DNA of 64,000 nucleotides from Mesorhizobium sp. NFR06 (GCF_900115245.1 NZ_FOVT01000010.1:1-64000); one strand, 5' to 3'; shown: positions 1 through 8,001, numbered from the stretch's first letter. The notes: generated by a model not told the origin, from the letters alone. Program-made: numbers and translations.

Positions 1-3
1 GGG

Positions 4-59
4 TGTTTGGACCGGGGACATCGCGAACAGGTGTGCGAGGACATCGCGAACAGTTTTGC
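4..59 (+). repeat. Left terminal inverted repeat of the IS481 element
   Basis: This 56-bp sequence is the exact reverse complement of 1218-1273. It contains a 15-bp direct repeat, GGACATCGCGAACAG, at 16-30 and 39-53, spaced 23 bp start to start (about two helical turns). Two such copies probably form a paired transposase-binding site. Confidence 0.92.
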
Positions 60-83
60 GCGTTTTGCGCGAGGGGGTTCGGG

Positions 84-1214
84 ATGCCATTCGAGGCCAA
101 AAGCGTGATGAGCCAGAAAGAAGAGTTCGTGAGATTGGCGCTGGCGCCTGGCGCTAATGTGAGCGCGTTGTGCCGACGCTTCGGCATTGGTCGGACCTGT
201 GGTTACAAGTTGCTTTCGCGCTATCGGATGGAAGGCGCGGCAGGCCTGGCGGAGCAGTCTCGGCGACCACTGTCGAGTCCGGCACGCAGTGCGCGGGAGG
301 TGGAAGCAGCAGCCGTTTCGGTGCGTGTGGCGCATCCAGCCTGGGGTGGGCGCAAGATCGCGCGGGTGCTTGCCCGCGAAGGTATCGGCACGCCGGCGGC
401 TTCGACGGTCACCGGGATCCTGCGCCGCAACGGTATCGAGCTGGGGGCTTTGGGCGGCGGAGCCCAGCCTTTCATTCGCTTCGAGCATGCCGCCCCCAAC
501 CACCTGTGGCAGATGGACTTCAAGGGCCACGTTGCCTTGCGCGCCGGCCGGCTGCATCCGCTTACCGTGCTCGACGACCATTCGCGCTTCTCGATCGCGC
601 TGTCGGCCTGCGCCGACCAGACCACCGAGACCGTAAAAGCCCGGCTGATCGCCGCCTTCCGTCGCTATGGCCTGCCATGGCGCATCGCCACAGATAATGG
701 CCCGCCCTGGGGCGATGGCGGCCGCAACGACTTCACCTTGCTCACCGTCTGGCTGATCGAGACTGGCATTGCCGTCAGCCACTCCCGGCCTTGCCATCCG
801 CAGACGCTCGGCAAGGACGAGCGCTTCCATCGTTCGCTCAAGGCCGAGGCATTGCAGGGACCGCCCTTCGCCAATCTCGCCGAGGCTCAGGATGCATTCG
901 ACCAGTGGCGCCACGTCTACAACGCCCAGCGTCCCCACGACGCGCTGGACGGCGGCGTGCCGCTCGATCGCTACCAGGCCTCGCCACGCCAGTATCGCGA
1001 AACTGTCGAGCCGTTCGAATATGCCAAGGACGATCTCATCCGCCGCGTTCAGCAGCACGGCTTCGTCTCCATTCTCGGCCGAACCATACGCTTGCGCCGG
1101 GCCTTCGCCGGAAAGTCTGTCGCTTTCCGCCCCACCGCCACCGACGGCGTCTTCGACGCCTGGTTCAGACATCAGAAAATAGAAACCATCGACCTCAACA
1201 CCTTGGTCCGATAG
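84..1214 (+). CDS. IS481-family DDE transposase
   Basis: This 376-residue protein would catalyse transposition of the surrounding element. An N-terminal helix-turn-helix region (about residues 18-50, with FGIGRTCGYKLLSRY) is followed by an rve-type integrase core. The catalytic triad is visible as D in HLWQMDFKGH, D in IATDNGPPWG and E in LGKDERFHRSLKAEA. The frame is also open upstream to position 3, inside the terminal repeat, but the ATG at 84 just inside the left repeat is preferred and gives a normal family length. No frameshift or stop interrupts it. The gene ends a few bases before the right terminal repeat, leaving no room for passenger genes. Confidence 0.93.
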   Translation: MPFEAKSVMSQKEEFVRLALAPGANVSALCRRFGIGRTCGYKLLSRYRMEGAAGLAEQSRRPLSSPARSAREVEAAAVSVRVAHPAWGGRKIARVLAREGIGTPAASTVTGILRRNGIELGALGGGAQPFIRFEHAAPNHLWQMDFKGHVALRAGRLHPLTVLDDHSRFSIALSACADQTTETVKARLIAAFRRYGLPWRIATDNGPPWGDGGRNDFTLLTVWLIETGIAVSHSRPCHPQTLGKDERFHRSLKAEALQGPPFANLAEAQDAFDQWRHVYNAQRPHDALDGGVPLDRYQASPRQYRETVEPFEYAKDDLIRRVQQHGFVSILGRTIRLRRAFAGKSVAFRPTATDGVFDAWFRHQKIETIDLNTLVR

Positions 1215-1217
1215 CAT

Positions 1218-1273
1218 GCAAAACTGTTCGCGATGTCCTCGCACACCTGTTCGCGATGTCCCCGGTCCAAACA
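1218..1273 (-). repeat. Right terminal inverted repeat of the IS481 element
   Basis: Exact reverse complement of the left repeat at 4-59, including both internal 15-bp binding-site-like repeats. It starts four bases after the transposase stop codon. Confidence 0.92.
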
Positions 1274-1307
1274 AAGGGGAGAAGGAAAGGGAGCGCCCGC
1301 CACGCAA

Positions 1308-1342
1308 TAAAAAACCGGCGTCAGCTTGCTTCTGACGCCGGT
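1308..1342 (-). terminator. Rho-independent terminator on the minus strand
   Basis: A perfect 11-bp stem (ACCGGCGTCAG at 1314-1324 with CTGACGCCGGT at 1332-1342) encloses a 7-base loop. Read on the minus strand, it is followed by a run of six T residues. No protein gene on the minus strand ends just before it, so it must end either an RNA transcribed from about 1345-1530 or a leader. Confidence 0.8.
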
Positions 1343-1530
1343 CATTCAGGTTTTGGGATCGTCGCACCTGATTTTTCCAAGGAAAAACCGAGGTTGGTTC
1401 GATCCGACGCTGACCCGTGGGCGGGGGGCTTGGGGTTTACGAGCCGGTGCCGGACCGAACCGTCTCAGGCAACGCGGGTAAATTCGTCGGACATTGGGGC
1501 ATGAGCGCGGATAATTTGTGGCGAGATTGT
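1343..1530 (-). ncRNA. Candidate small RNA or leader with a 9-codon micro-ORF
   Basis: This minus-strand stretch ends at the strong terminator at 1308-1342 but has no normal-sized gene. It contains a 9-codon frame (1465-1494, peptide MSDEFTRVA), which could be a leader peptide or chance. The region also holds a GGTTCGATCC block that looks like a tRNA T-loop, but no tRNA can be folded around it. Either an independent small RNA or an attenuator-type leader is possible; the downstream minus-strand DNA has been separated by the IS. No promoter is convincing, so this is a weak inference. Confidence 0.3.
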
Positions 1531-1702
1531 GGCGGAGCATCACCAATTCCAACACATGTTTCGCAAACGTGACTGGACGTTTGGGAAATCGCGCGACGGC
1601 GGCGTGCTTCGCCCGGACCCCTGCAATTCCATCGCGCCCTTGCAATTCCATCGTGAAAGCGCGAACCTTGGCCGGCGCATGATTCAATCGAAGGATCAAG
1701 GC

Positions 1703-2089
1703 ATGACCGATCACGGCAGCGGGACGGAGGATGGGGAAGCATCCGGAATATTGATCCCGCTGCACGAGGCGCGCAGCGCACGCCTCGACCAGCCGGTGCG
1801 GTTCGATCGGCGCGAGCTCGACCAGATCCTGAGGCTTTATGGACGCATGGTGGCGGCCAATGAATGGCGCGACTACGCCATCGATCATCTGACGGATCGC
1901 GCAGTCTTTTCCGTCTTCCGCCGGGCCAGCGAAGTGCCGCTGTTCCAGATCGTCAAGGATCCCAGGCTGGCGCGCCGGCAAGGCGCTTTCGCCGTCATTG
2001 CCGCTGGCGGCCGCATCCTGAAGCGGGGCCAGGAACTTGGCCGCGTGCTTGGCGTGTTCGATCCCAAGCTGAAGCTTGTCGAGGCGTGA
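1703..2089 (+). CDS. DUF2794 family protein
   Basis: This 128-residue cytoplasmic protein of unknown function belongs to a family (DUF2794) I know mainly from Alphaproteobacteria. The conserved core runs from VRFDRRELDQILRLYGRMV to the C-terminus and includes WRDYAIDH and FSVFRRASEVPLFQIVKDP. The first 30 residues are acidic and low in conservation. The ATG at 1703 is chosen because AAGGATCAAGG precedes it; a longer frame back to 1529 lacks family similarity. The gene stands alone and is followed by an intrinsic terminator at 2149. Confidence 0.85.
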   Translation: MTDHGSGTEDGEASGILIPLHEARSARLDQPVRFDRRELDQILRLYGRMVAANEWRDYAIDHLTDRAVFSVFRRASEVPLFQIVKDPRLARRQGAFAVIAAGGRILKRGQELGRVLGVFDPKLKLVEA

Positions 2090-2091
2090 AG

Positions 2092-2217
2092 GGAACTGGG
2101 GAATTGAAGAACTGAGGAACTGAAGAACCAGAGGGCGGCCATTACGTCAGGCGCTGAACGCCTTTTTTCCTCAGTTCCTCAGTTCCTCAGTTCTTCAATT
2201 CCTCAGTTCCCCAATTC
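2092..2217. repeat. Inverted pair of GAACTGAG-type tandem repeats
   Basis: Two clusters of an 8-9 bp unit (variants GAACTGAG and GAATTGAA) lie in opposite orientation, at about 2092-2129 and 2169-2217, around a central terminator hairpin. The reverse complement of the right cluster is nearly the left cluster, so the region can fold into a long hairpin. The right cluster overlaps the 3' end and stop codon of the minus-strand acetyltransferase gene. Confidence 0.8.
2149..2168 (+). terminator. Terminator of the DUF2794 gene
   Basis: Stem AGGCG (2149-2153) pairs with CGCCT (2159-2163) around loop CTGAA, followed by a run of T residues to 2168. It lies in the middle of the inverted tandem repeats. 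Confidence 0.65.
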
Positions 2218-2783
2218 CACTCCCCACGAAACTTCCGTTCCGGCAGCGAATCACGGTCCGGCGGCAACTCCGCGCCCCCGTTGAGCGGCAGTTGCATGAA
2301 CACCGTGTCCAGCCAGCGACCGTGCTTATAGCCCGACCCTTCCAGGCGCCCGCAATGGCGGAACCCGAGCTTCTCGTGCAGCCGCACCGAGGCGTTGGCC
2401 GGGTGGCCGTCGCCGATGACCGCGATGATCTGGCGGAAGCCCGCCGCGCGCGCCGTCTTGATCAGCGCCTGCATCAGCAGCAAGCCGACGCCTTGGCCCT
2501 TGGCCTCCGGCGCGACATAGACCGAATCCTCGATGACGAATCTGTATGCCGGACGCGGCCGGAACGGCCCGGCATAGGCATAGCCGAGCACGACGCCGTG
2601 CCTTTCCGCCACAAGGTAGGGAAAGCCGCCCGCCGCTAAGGTCTCGAATCGATTGCCCATTTCGGCGCGGCTGGGCGGCTCCAGCTCGTAGCTCGCGGTG
2701 CCGTGCGTGACCGCATCGGCATAGATTTCGGTGATTCGGTCGAGGTCGGCAGCGGCGGCGGCTCGGATCGCAATATTGCTCAT
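2187..2783 (-). CDS. GNAT acetyltransferase, phosphinothricin acetyltransferase-like
   Basis: This 198-residue protein is a GNAT-fold N-acetyltransferase of the Pat/Bar (phosphinothricin acetyltransferase-like) group. It starts MSNIAIRAAAAADLDRITEIYADAV and has the family markers TASYELEPPS, the acetyl-CoA loop EAKGQGVGLLLMQALI, and NASVRLHEKLGFRHCG. The true substrate could be an amino acid analogue or methionine derivative and cannot be told from sequence. The C-terminal tail, ending GTEELKN, is encoded by the GAACTGAG repeat cluster and is probably an addition to the fold. It is a single-gene unit on the minus strand. Confidence 0.85.
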   Translation of the reverse strand: MSNIAIRAAAAADLDRITEIYADAVTHGTASYELEPPSRAEMGNRFETLAAGGFPYLVAERHGVVLGYAYAGPFRPRPAYRFVIEDSVYVAPEAKGQGVGLLLMQALIKTARAAGFRQIIAVIGDGHPANASVRLHEKLGFRHCGRLEGSGYKHGRWLDTVFMQLPLNGGAELPPDRDSLPERKFRGEWNWGTEELKN

Positions 2784-2831
2784 AATTTGTGCAGTCTGTT
2801 TTGCTGCCTCGATAACAGCAGAGGAGCGTTC

Positions 2832-2865
2832 AAAAGGAAAGGGCGGCCGTTGGGCCGCCCTTTCC
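2832..2865 (-). terminator. Terminator of the BAX-inhibitor-1-like gene
   Basis: A perfect 13-bp stem (2836-2848 with 2853-2865, loop GTTG) carries short T residues on the minus-strand side (TTTTG). It lies just after the stop codon at 2900 of the minus-strand membrane protein gene. The same hairpin precedes the acetyltransferase gene and separates the two units. Confidence 0.75.
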
Positions 2866-2899
2866 GAAGTCTATGGTCCAGTGAAGCCAGGTAACGGCC

Positions 2900-3640
2900 T
2901 TAGCGGCGGTCGCCCATGAACTGCAGCAGGAACATGAACAGGTTGATGAAGTCGAGGTAGAGCCGCAGCGCGCCCATGATCGCCTTGCGACCGGCCACGT
3001 CGGCGACGTCACCCTCGAAATACATCTCCTTGATCTTCTGCGTGTCGTAGGCGGTGAGGCCGGCGAAGACCAGCACGCCGATCGCCGAGATGGCGAAGCC
3101 GAGCGCCGACGACTGCAGGAAGATGTTGATCAGCATCGCGATCAGCAGGCCGATCACGCCCATGATCAGGAACGAGCCGAACGCCGTCAGGTCGCGCCTG
3201 GTCGTGTAGCCGTAGAGCGACAGACCGCCAAAGGCCGCGGCCGTGGCGAAGAAGGTCTGGGTGATGCTGGTGCCGGTGTAGACGAGGAAGATCGTCGACA
3301 GCGACAGGCCGACCAGGCCGGCATAGACCCAGAACGTGGTCTGCGCCGCCGCCACGCTCATCGACTGGATGCGGAACGACAGGAACATCACGGCGGCAAG
3401 CGGCGCCAGGATGACGACCCAGCGGAACGCGCTTGCATAGATGAGCTGGCCGAAGCCGGTCAGCTGTCCGTCGCCGGTGACGGCGAGATGGAAGGCGCCC
3501 CAGGCGGCAAGGCCGGTGATGAGCAGGCCAAGCCCCATGAGGTTGTAGACTTTGATCATATAGGCGCGCAGGCCCTGATCGATATCGACGCGCGCGCCGG
3601 AGGCGGCGGACGTCTGGTAGTTGCGAATGGGATCAGCCAT
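2900..3640 (-). CDS. BAX inhibitor-1/YccA family membrane protein
   Basis: This 246-residue integral membrane protein belongs to the BI-1/YccA (TMBIM) family. About seven hydrophobic helices follow a short N-terminus, ADPIRNYQTSAASGARVDIDQGLRAYMIKVYNLMGLGL. The C-terminal part has the family pattern AYDTQKIKEMYFEGD followed by LYLDFINLFMFLLQFMG. YccA in E. coli modulates the FtsH protease; bacterial BI-1 proteins have also been linked to calcium leak. The function here is not known. The start at 3640 has AGAGGA six bases upstream; the frame extends to 3808 but without membrane-family similarity. Confidence 0.88.
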   Translation of the reverse strand: MADPIRNYQTSAASGARVDIDQGLRAYMIKVYNLMGLGLLITGLAAWGAFHLAVTGDGQLTGFGQLIYASAFRWVVILAPLAAVMFLSFRIQSMSVAAAQTTFWVYAGLVGLSLSTIFLVYTGTSITQTFFATAAAFGGLSLYGYTTRRDLTAFGSFLIMGVIGLLIAMLINIFLQSSALGFAISAIGVLVFAGLTAYDTQKIKEMYFEGDVADVAGRKAIMGALRLYLDFINLFMFLLQFMGDRR

Positions 3641-3752
3641 TGGAAATCCTCTGTTGCTTCTGCCCCGTCCGGTGACAGGTCCCCCTCGGGTGACCCCGTC
3701 GGGACCAGGCGCCGCTGGCGGAACTCCAGCATGCCTAGCGCGAAATATGATG

Positions 3753-3770
3753 GTTCTTGACGTCAAGAAC
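3753..3770. promoter_or_regulatory. Perfect 18-bp palindrome upstream of the BI-1 gene
   Basis: GTTCTTGACGTCAAGAAC is a perfect dyad about 113 bp upstream of the minus-strand BI-1 start codon. It includes a TTGACG that could be a -35 box on either strand. It looks like the operator of an unidentified dimeric regulator. It is not a LexA box, which would be a direct repeat. Confidence 0.5.
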
Positions 3771-3806
3771 AAGACGATAACGGGCCGTAACCCTTTGTGA
3801 GAAGGC

Positions 3807-3828
3807 AAAAGGCCGATTTTCGGGCCTT
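3807..3828 (-). terminator. Weak terminator after the ABC permease gene
   Basis: AAGGCC (3809-3814) pairs with GGCCTT (3823-3828), followed on the minus strand by TTTTGCC. It lies about 55 bp past the stop codon of the permease at 3884. Confidence 0.4.
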
Positions 3829-3883
3829 CCGGCCGGCAATCTTACAAAGATTTAACCGGACGGGCGGCTGGACGACACCTTGC

Positions 3884-6424
3884 TCAAAGGTTGCGCAGCA
3901 CCGGCGCCGCCTTGTGGCCGAGCACTCGCCAGGTGCCGGCAAGGCCGATGCCGACGGTGACCGCCAGCGAAGCCAGGATCGTTGCCACCGCCACTTCCGG
4001 CATGAAGTGCGACGGCAGCGTCATGATATGCGCGACCACGAACCAGGCAGCTATGCCGCCGGCGGCAAGCGCGAACAGCGCCGTCGCAAGGCCGATCAGC
4101 ATATATTCCAGCGAGAAGGCCGCGATCAGGGTGCGCCGCGTCGCGCCGAGCGTCTTCAACACCACCGCATCGTGGATGCGCGCCCGGTTGCCGGCGGCCA
4201 GCGCGCCGGAGAGCACAAGCACCGAGGCAATCAACGCCACGCCGGCGGCGGCGCGGGTCGCCGCGCCCAGCTGCGCGACCAGCCGGTTGACGATGTCGAG
4301 CGCGTCCTTGACGCGAACCGTCGTCACCGCCGGAAAGGCCCTCGTGACGGCATTGAGCAGCCTTGCGTCGTCGGCCGTGGTGGCGCTCTTGTTTGTCAGC
4401 GTCGCCAGCCAGCCATGCGGCGCGCCGGCGAAGGTGTTGGGCGAGAACACCATGACGAAGTTGATGCCCATCGTTTCCCATTCGACCTGGCGGAAATTGG
4501 CTATCCTTGCCGTAACGTTGCGGCCGAGCACATTGACGGTGACGGTATCGCCAAGCTTCAGCCCGATCGCCTTGCCTTCCTCGGCCGAGAACGACACCAG
4601 CGGCTCGCCGGAATAATCCGGCGGCCACCAGGTGCCCTCTGTCAACGTCGCATTTTCCGGCTGCCTCGCGTCATAGGTCAGGCCACGGTCGCCACGCAGC
4701 ACCCAGGCGCCGTCGGCGGGGATCTTCACCTTGTCGACGTCGACGCCGTTGAGCGCCATGATGCGGCCGCGCAGCATCGGCACCTTCACCAGCGTCCCTT
4801 GCGGCGCCTGCCTGCCGACGAGGCTGGCGAAGGCATCGACGTCGTTGCTCTGGATATCGACGAAGAAGAAGTTCGGCGCCCGCTCCGGCAGGTTGCCGGA
4901 GATTTGCCGCCGCAGATTCCCGTCGATCAGCGCCAACGTCACCAGAAGCGTCAGCCCGAGCCCGAGCGAGAGCACCACCGAGGGCGTCAGCGCGCCGGGA
5001 CGGTGAATGTTGCCCAGCGCAAGTCGCAGCGGAACCGAGCGCACGCGCGGGCTCTTCCTGGCGGCCCATTGCACCAGCACCGCCACCAGCCGCAGCACCA
5101 GGAAGGCAAAGACCGTAGCGCCGACGAAGATCGAGGCGATGCGGTAATCGTTGGCCGAAAGGATCGCCAGCGCCGCCAGCGTCACGACGATCGCCAGCGC
5201 CCCGCCGGCATAGGGCAGGCGCGGCAGGCCGCGGCTCTCGAACCCCATTTCGCGGAACAGCGCGGTTGCCGGCACGTCGCGGGCGCGGCCGAGCGGCAAG
5301 AGCGCGAAGGCCAGCGTCACCAGCAGGCCGAAGAGTGCCGCCATGGCGAGCGCGCCGGGATAAAAGCCGCCTTGCGCCGGCACCGGGATGACCGACTGCA
5401 GAAGCGCGCTCGCTACGAAAGGCATCGCGGCGCTCAGGATGAGCCCGAGCACGATGCCGAGGCCCGCAATCAAAAGGATCTGCACGAGATAGACCGTGAA
5501 GACGAAGCCGCCCGAGGCGCCGAGGCTCTTGAACGTGGCGATGACCGCGCGCTTGCCGTCGAGATAGGCGCGCACGGCGTTGGCCACGCCGACGCCGCCG
5601 ACCACCAGCGCCGTCAGCCCGACCAGCGTCAGGAACTGCGAGAAGCGCTCGATGTTGGCCGAGAGCGCGGGGGCCGCGTTGCTGCGCGTGCGGATCGACC
5701 AGCCGGCCTGCGGAAAGTCCTTCGCCGCCTGCGCCTGGATTTCCTTGATCCCCGCCTCCGACGTGCCCTCGGGCAGCCTCACCTTATAGGCGTTCTCGAC
5801 CAGGCTACTCGGCTGCACCAGGCCGGATGCGGCAAGCCCGGCGCTCGAAATCATCAGCCGCGGCGCGAAGCCGAAACCGTCGGACACCGCATCCGGCTCG
5901 CTGATCAGCCTGGCCCTCAGCTCGAAAACGGCGCTGCCGAGCTTCAGCCTGTCGCCGATATGAAGATTGAGCCGGTCGAACAACAGGTCGGGCGCCGCGG
6001 CGCCGAACACGCCGGACCTTTCGCCGAACAATTGTTCCTTCGGCAGCGCCGGATCGGTCTCCAGCGCGCCGTAGAGCGGATAGGCGTCGTCGACCGCCTT
6101 TGCCTCGACAAGCGCCTGGTCGGAGCCGTCCTCCAGTCGCGCCATCGAGCGCATGCCGGAGTTGAGCGACACCATGCCGAGGCTCTTGATGAAGCCGAGC
6201 TCGGCGTCCGCAGCGCTGCGCTGGTTGATCTGGAAGCGCAGGTCGCCGCCAAGCAGCGTCTGGCCCTGATTGGCGACACCGGTCGAGATCGCCTGCGCCA
6301 CCGAATTGACGCCGCCGATCGCCGCGACGCCGAGCGCTATGCAGGCAAGGAAGATCATGAAGCCGGACAGGCCGCCGCGCATCTCGCGCAGCGAGAAGCG
6401 GATGGCGAGCTTCAATGTCCGCAT
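3884..6424 (-). CDS. FtsX-like ABC transporter permease (YbbP-like)
   Basis: This 846-residue inner-membrane protein is the permease half of an ABC exporter of the MacB/FtsX type. It begins MRTLKLAIRFSLREMRGGLSG, with the first membrane helix at FMIFLACIALGVAAIGGVNS. A large periplasmic domain follows, then two FtsX blocks of three helices (about residues 265-430 and 730-840). Length and organisation match E. coli YbbP. Its ATG overlaps the stop codon of the ATPase gene by four bases (ATGA), so the two are translationally coupled. Substrate is unknown; the tesA neighbourhood has suggested a role with lipids or lysophospholipids in related genomes. Confidence 0.9.
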   Translation of the reverse strand: MRTLKLAIRFSLREMRGGLSGFMIFLACIALGVAAIGGVNSVAQAISTGVANQGQTLLGGDLRFQINQRSAADAELGFIKSLGMVSLNSGMRSMARLEDGSDQALVEAKAVDDAYPLYGALETDPALPKEQLFGERSGVFGAAAPDLLFDRLNLHIGDRLKLGSAVFELRARLISEPDAVSDGFGFAPRLMISSAGLAASGLVQPSSLVENAYKVRLPEGTSEAGIKEIQAQAAKDFPQAGWSIRTRSNAAPALSANIERFSQFLTLVGLTALVVGGVGVANAVRAYLDGKRAVIATFKSLGASGGFVFTVYLVQILLIAGLGIVLGLILSAAMPFVASALLQSVIPVPAQGGFYPGALAMAALFGLLVTLAFALLPLGRARDVPATALFREMGFESRGLPRLPYAGGALAIVVTLAALAILSANDYRIASIFVGATVFAFLVLRLVAVLVQWAARKSPRVRSVPLRLALGNIHRPGALTPSVVLSLGLGLTLLVTLALIDGNLRRQISGNLPERAPNFFFVDIQSNDVDAFASLVGRQAPQGTLVKVPMLRGRIMALNGVDVDKVKIPADGAWVLRGDRGLTYDARQPENATLTEGTWWPPDYSGEPLVSFSAEEGKAIGLKLGDTVTVNVLGRNVTARIANFRQVEWETMGINFVMVFSPNTFAGAPHGWLATLTNKSATTADDARLLNAVTRAFPAVTTVRVKDALDIVNRLVAQLGAATRAAAGVALIASVLVLSGALAAGNRARIHDAVVLKTLGATRRTLIAAFSLEYMLIGLATALFALAAGGIAAWFVVAHIMTLPSHFMPEVAVATILASLAVTVGIGLAGTWRVLGHKAAPVLRNL

Positions 6425-7122
6425 CAGGCCGGCACCTTCACCGGCTGCGGCGCGTCCTCGATCCGCCCCGAGCGCATCGACACCTGGCGCGCGCAGCGGG
6501 CGGCGAGCGCCGCGTCATGCGTGACCAGCACCAGCGTCATGCCGCGCTCGGCCGCCTTGGCGAACAAAAGGTCGGCGATCTGCTTTCCCGTTGCCTGGTC
6601 GAGATTGCCGGTCGGCTCGTCGGCGATGAGGATGCGCGGCGACGGCGCCAGCGCCCGGGCGATCGCCACGCGCTGCTGCTCGCCGCCGGAAAGTTCGCCC
6701 GGATAGTGCGTCACACGGTCGCTCAGCCCGACTGCCGCGAGCTCGCGCGCGGCCACGCCGAACGGATCGGCATGGCCGGCAAGCTCCAGCGGCACCGCGA
6801 CGTTCTCGAGCGCCGTCATGTTGGGAATGAGATGGAAGGATTGGAAGACGATGCCAATGTTTCGTCCGCGAAACGATGCAATCTGGTCCTCGCTTTTGCC
6901 GTCGATGAGCTCGCCGGCAATTCGAACCGTACCCGAATCGACCCTTTCCAGGCCGGCAAGGACCATCAGCAAAGTGGACTTGCCGGAACCCGACGGACCG
7001 ACGATGCCGGTGGCTTCGCCGGCCGCCACGTCGAGGCTAACGCCCTTCAGCACATGGACGGAGGACGCGCCCTCGCCGAGCGTCAGCGATACGTCTCTCA
7101 GCGCGATGACGGCTTCTGTCAC
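6424..7122 (-). CDS. ABC transporter ATP-binding protein (YbbA-like)
   Basis: This 232-residue ATPase energises the adjacent FtsX-like permease. The Walker A motif GPSGSGKST is at residues 42-50, with signature LSGGEQQRVAIARAL, Walker B ILIADEPTGNLD, and the family Q-loop IVFQSFHLIPNMTALENV. It is typical of the LolD/MacB/YbbA group. The gene is first in a two-gene operon and is divergent from the tesA-like gene, with 82 bp between the start codons. E. coli has the same tesA-ybbA-ybbP arrangement. Confidence 0.92.
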   Translation of the reverse strand: MTEAVIALRDVSLTLGEGASSVHVLKGVSLDVAAGEATGIVGPSGSGKSTLLMVLAGLERVDSGTVRIAGELIDGKSEDQIASFRGRNIGIVFQSFHLIPNMTALENVAVPLELAGHADPFGVAARELAAVGLSDRVTHYPGELSGGEQQRVAIARALAPSPRILIADEPTGNLDQATGKQIADLLFAKAAERGMTLVLVTHDAALAARCARQVSMRSGRIEDAPQPVKVPA

Positions 7123-7148
7123 AATGAAAGCGCCCTATATGTGGAAAA

Positions 7149-7169
7149 AGGAGACCACCCGTGTCTCCT
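7149..7169. promoter_or_regulatory. Inverted repeat in the divergent ybbA/tesA promoter region
   Basis: AGGAGAC (7149-7155) and GTCTCCT (7163-7169) form a 7-bp dyad with a 7-base spacer between the two divergent start codons. It could be an operator, or a hairpin in the tesA leader. No T-run follows, so a terminator is unlikely. Confidence 0.4.
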
Positions 7170-7204
7170 CCCTTGGATTGTACCGGTCATATGGGGCTCG
7201 CCGC

Positions 7205-7849
7205 ATGGCTTTCAAACACCGTTTTGCCGCAGCCCTCTTCCTTTTCCTCGCCATTTGCGGCGCCATTTCGTCGGCGCGCGCCGCCACCTTCACCATCGTC
7301 GGCTTCGGCGACAGCCTGACGGCGGGCTTCGGTCTCGGACCCGGTCAGGGCTTCACCGACAGGCTGCAGGCGGCGCTGAAAGCCAAAGGCCTCGACGTTG
7401 CCGTCGCCAATGCCGGCGTCTCGGGCGACACCACGAGCGGCGGGCTGGCACGGCTCGATTGGTCGGTGCCGGACGGCACCAGGCTCGTCATTCTCGAGCT
7501 CGGCGCCAACGACATGTTGCGCGGCCTTTCGCCCGACATTGCCGAGAAGAACCTCGACGCCATGCTGGGCAAGCTCAAGCAGCGCAACATCCCGGTGCTG
7601 CTGGCCGGCATGCGCGCCGCGCCCAACCTTGGCGCCGGCTATCAGAAGACCTTCGACGCGATCTATCCGAGGCTCGCGGCGAAATACGGCATTCCGCTCT
7701 ATCCGTTCTTTCTCGACGGCGTCGCCGGTCACCCCGACCTGCAACTGGAGGACGGACTGCATCCCAATCCCAAGGGCGTTGACGTCATCGTCGAGCGCAT
7801 TCTGCCCGCCGTCGAGAAGGCGATCGCCGACAATGGCGGCCCGTCATGA
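7205..7849 (+). CDS. tesA: Periplasmic GDSL arylesterase / acyl-CoA thioesterase I-like
   Basis: This 214-residue SGNH/GDSL hydrolase is expected to act on acyl-CoA, lysophospholipid or aryl ester substrates in the periplasm. A signal peptide (residues 1-26, ending SSARA) precedes the catalytic block I GFGDSLTAGFG with the nucleophile Ser37. Block III is GANDMLRG and block V is DGLHPNPKG, supplying the Asp-x-x-His pair. The ATG at 7205 begins directly with the signal peptide. The gene is divergent from the ybbA-like ATPase gene, supporting the TesA assignment. Confidence 0.88.
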   Translation: MAFKHRFAAALFLFLAICGAISSARAATFTIVGFGDSLTAGFGLGPGQGFTDRLQAALKAKGLDVAVANAGVSGDTTSGGLARLDWSVPDGTRLVILELGANDMLRGLSPDIAEKNLDAMLGKLKQRNIPVLLAGMRAAPNLGAGYQKTFDAIYPRLAAKYGIPLYPFFLDGVAGHPDLQLEDGLHPNPKGVDVIVERILPAVEKAIADNGGPS

Positions 7850-8001
7850 GGAGGCGTCCGTCATGAGGGGCGGTCCGTCGTGAGTCCGGAATGCAACGGT
7901 TTCCGTTGCGGAAACCTTGTGGACAACAAACCGCTTGCCCCGCGCGGATATCGATGATTCGCTAAGGGCCGAGAGTTCGATTCGAGGACAGGAGGCTTCA
8001 C

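Larger units (their letters stand above)
4..1273 (+). mobile_element. Complete IS481-family insertion sequence
   Basis: A single transposase gene is enclosed by perfect 56-bp terminal inverted repeats that begin TGT and end ACA, as in the IS481 family. The three bases left of the element (GGG, 1-3) match the last three of AAGGG at 1274-1278 on the right, so a 5-bp target duplication AAGGG is possible but its left part lies outside the window. The ends match perfectly and the transposase frame is open, so the element may be active. It sits right next to a minus-strand terminator. Confidence 0.93.

Noticed and set aside
1392..1425. tRNA-like T arm GGTTCGATCC
   Set aside because: No acceptor, D or anticodon arms can be formed around it, and the loop is one base short.
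2092..2217. Possible CRISPR-like repeats
   Set aside because: Units are 8-9 bp without spacers and lie in two opposite orientations; no cas gene is nearby.
3797..6706. A 969-codon open frame on the plus strand
   Set aside because: It is antisense to the FtsX-like permease and ybbA-like ATPase genes. Its translation is Arg/Gln/His-rich with no family resemblance, a normal by-product of high GC codon use.
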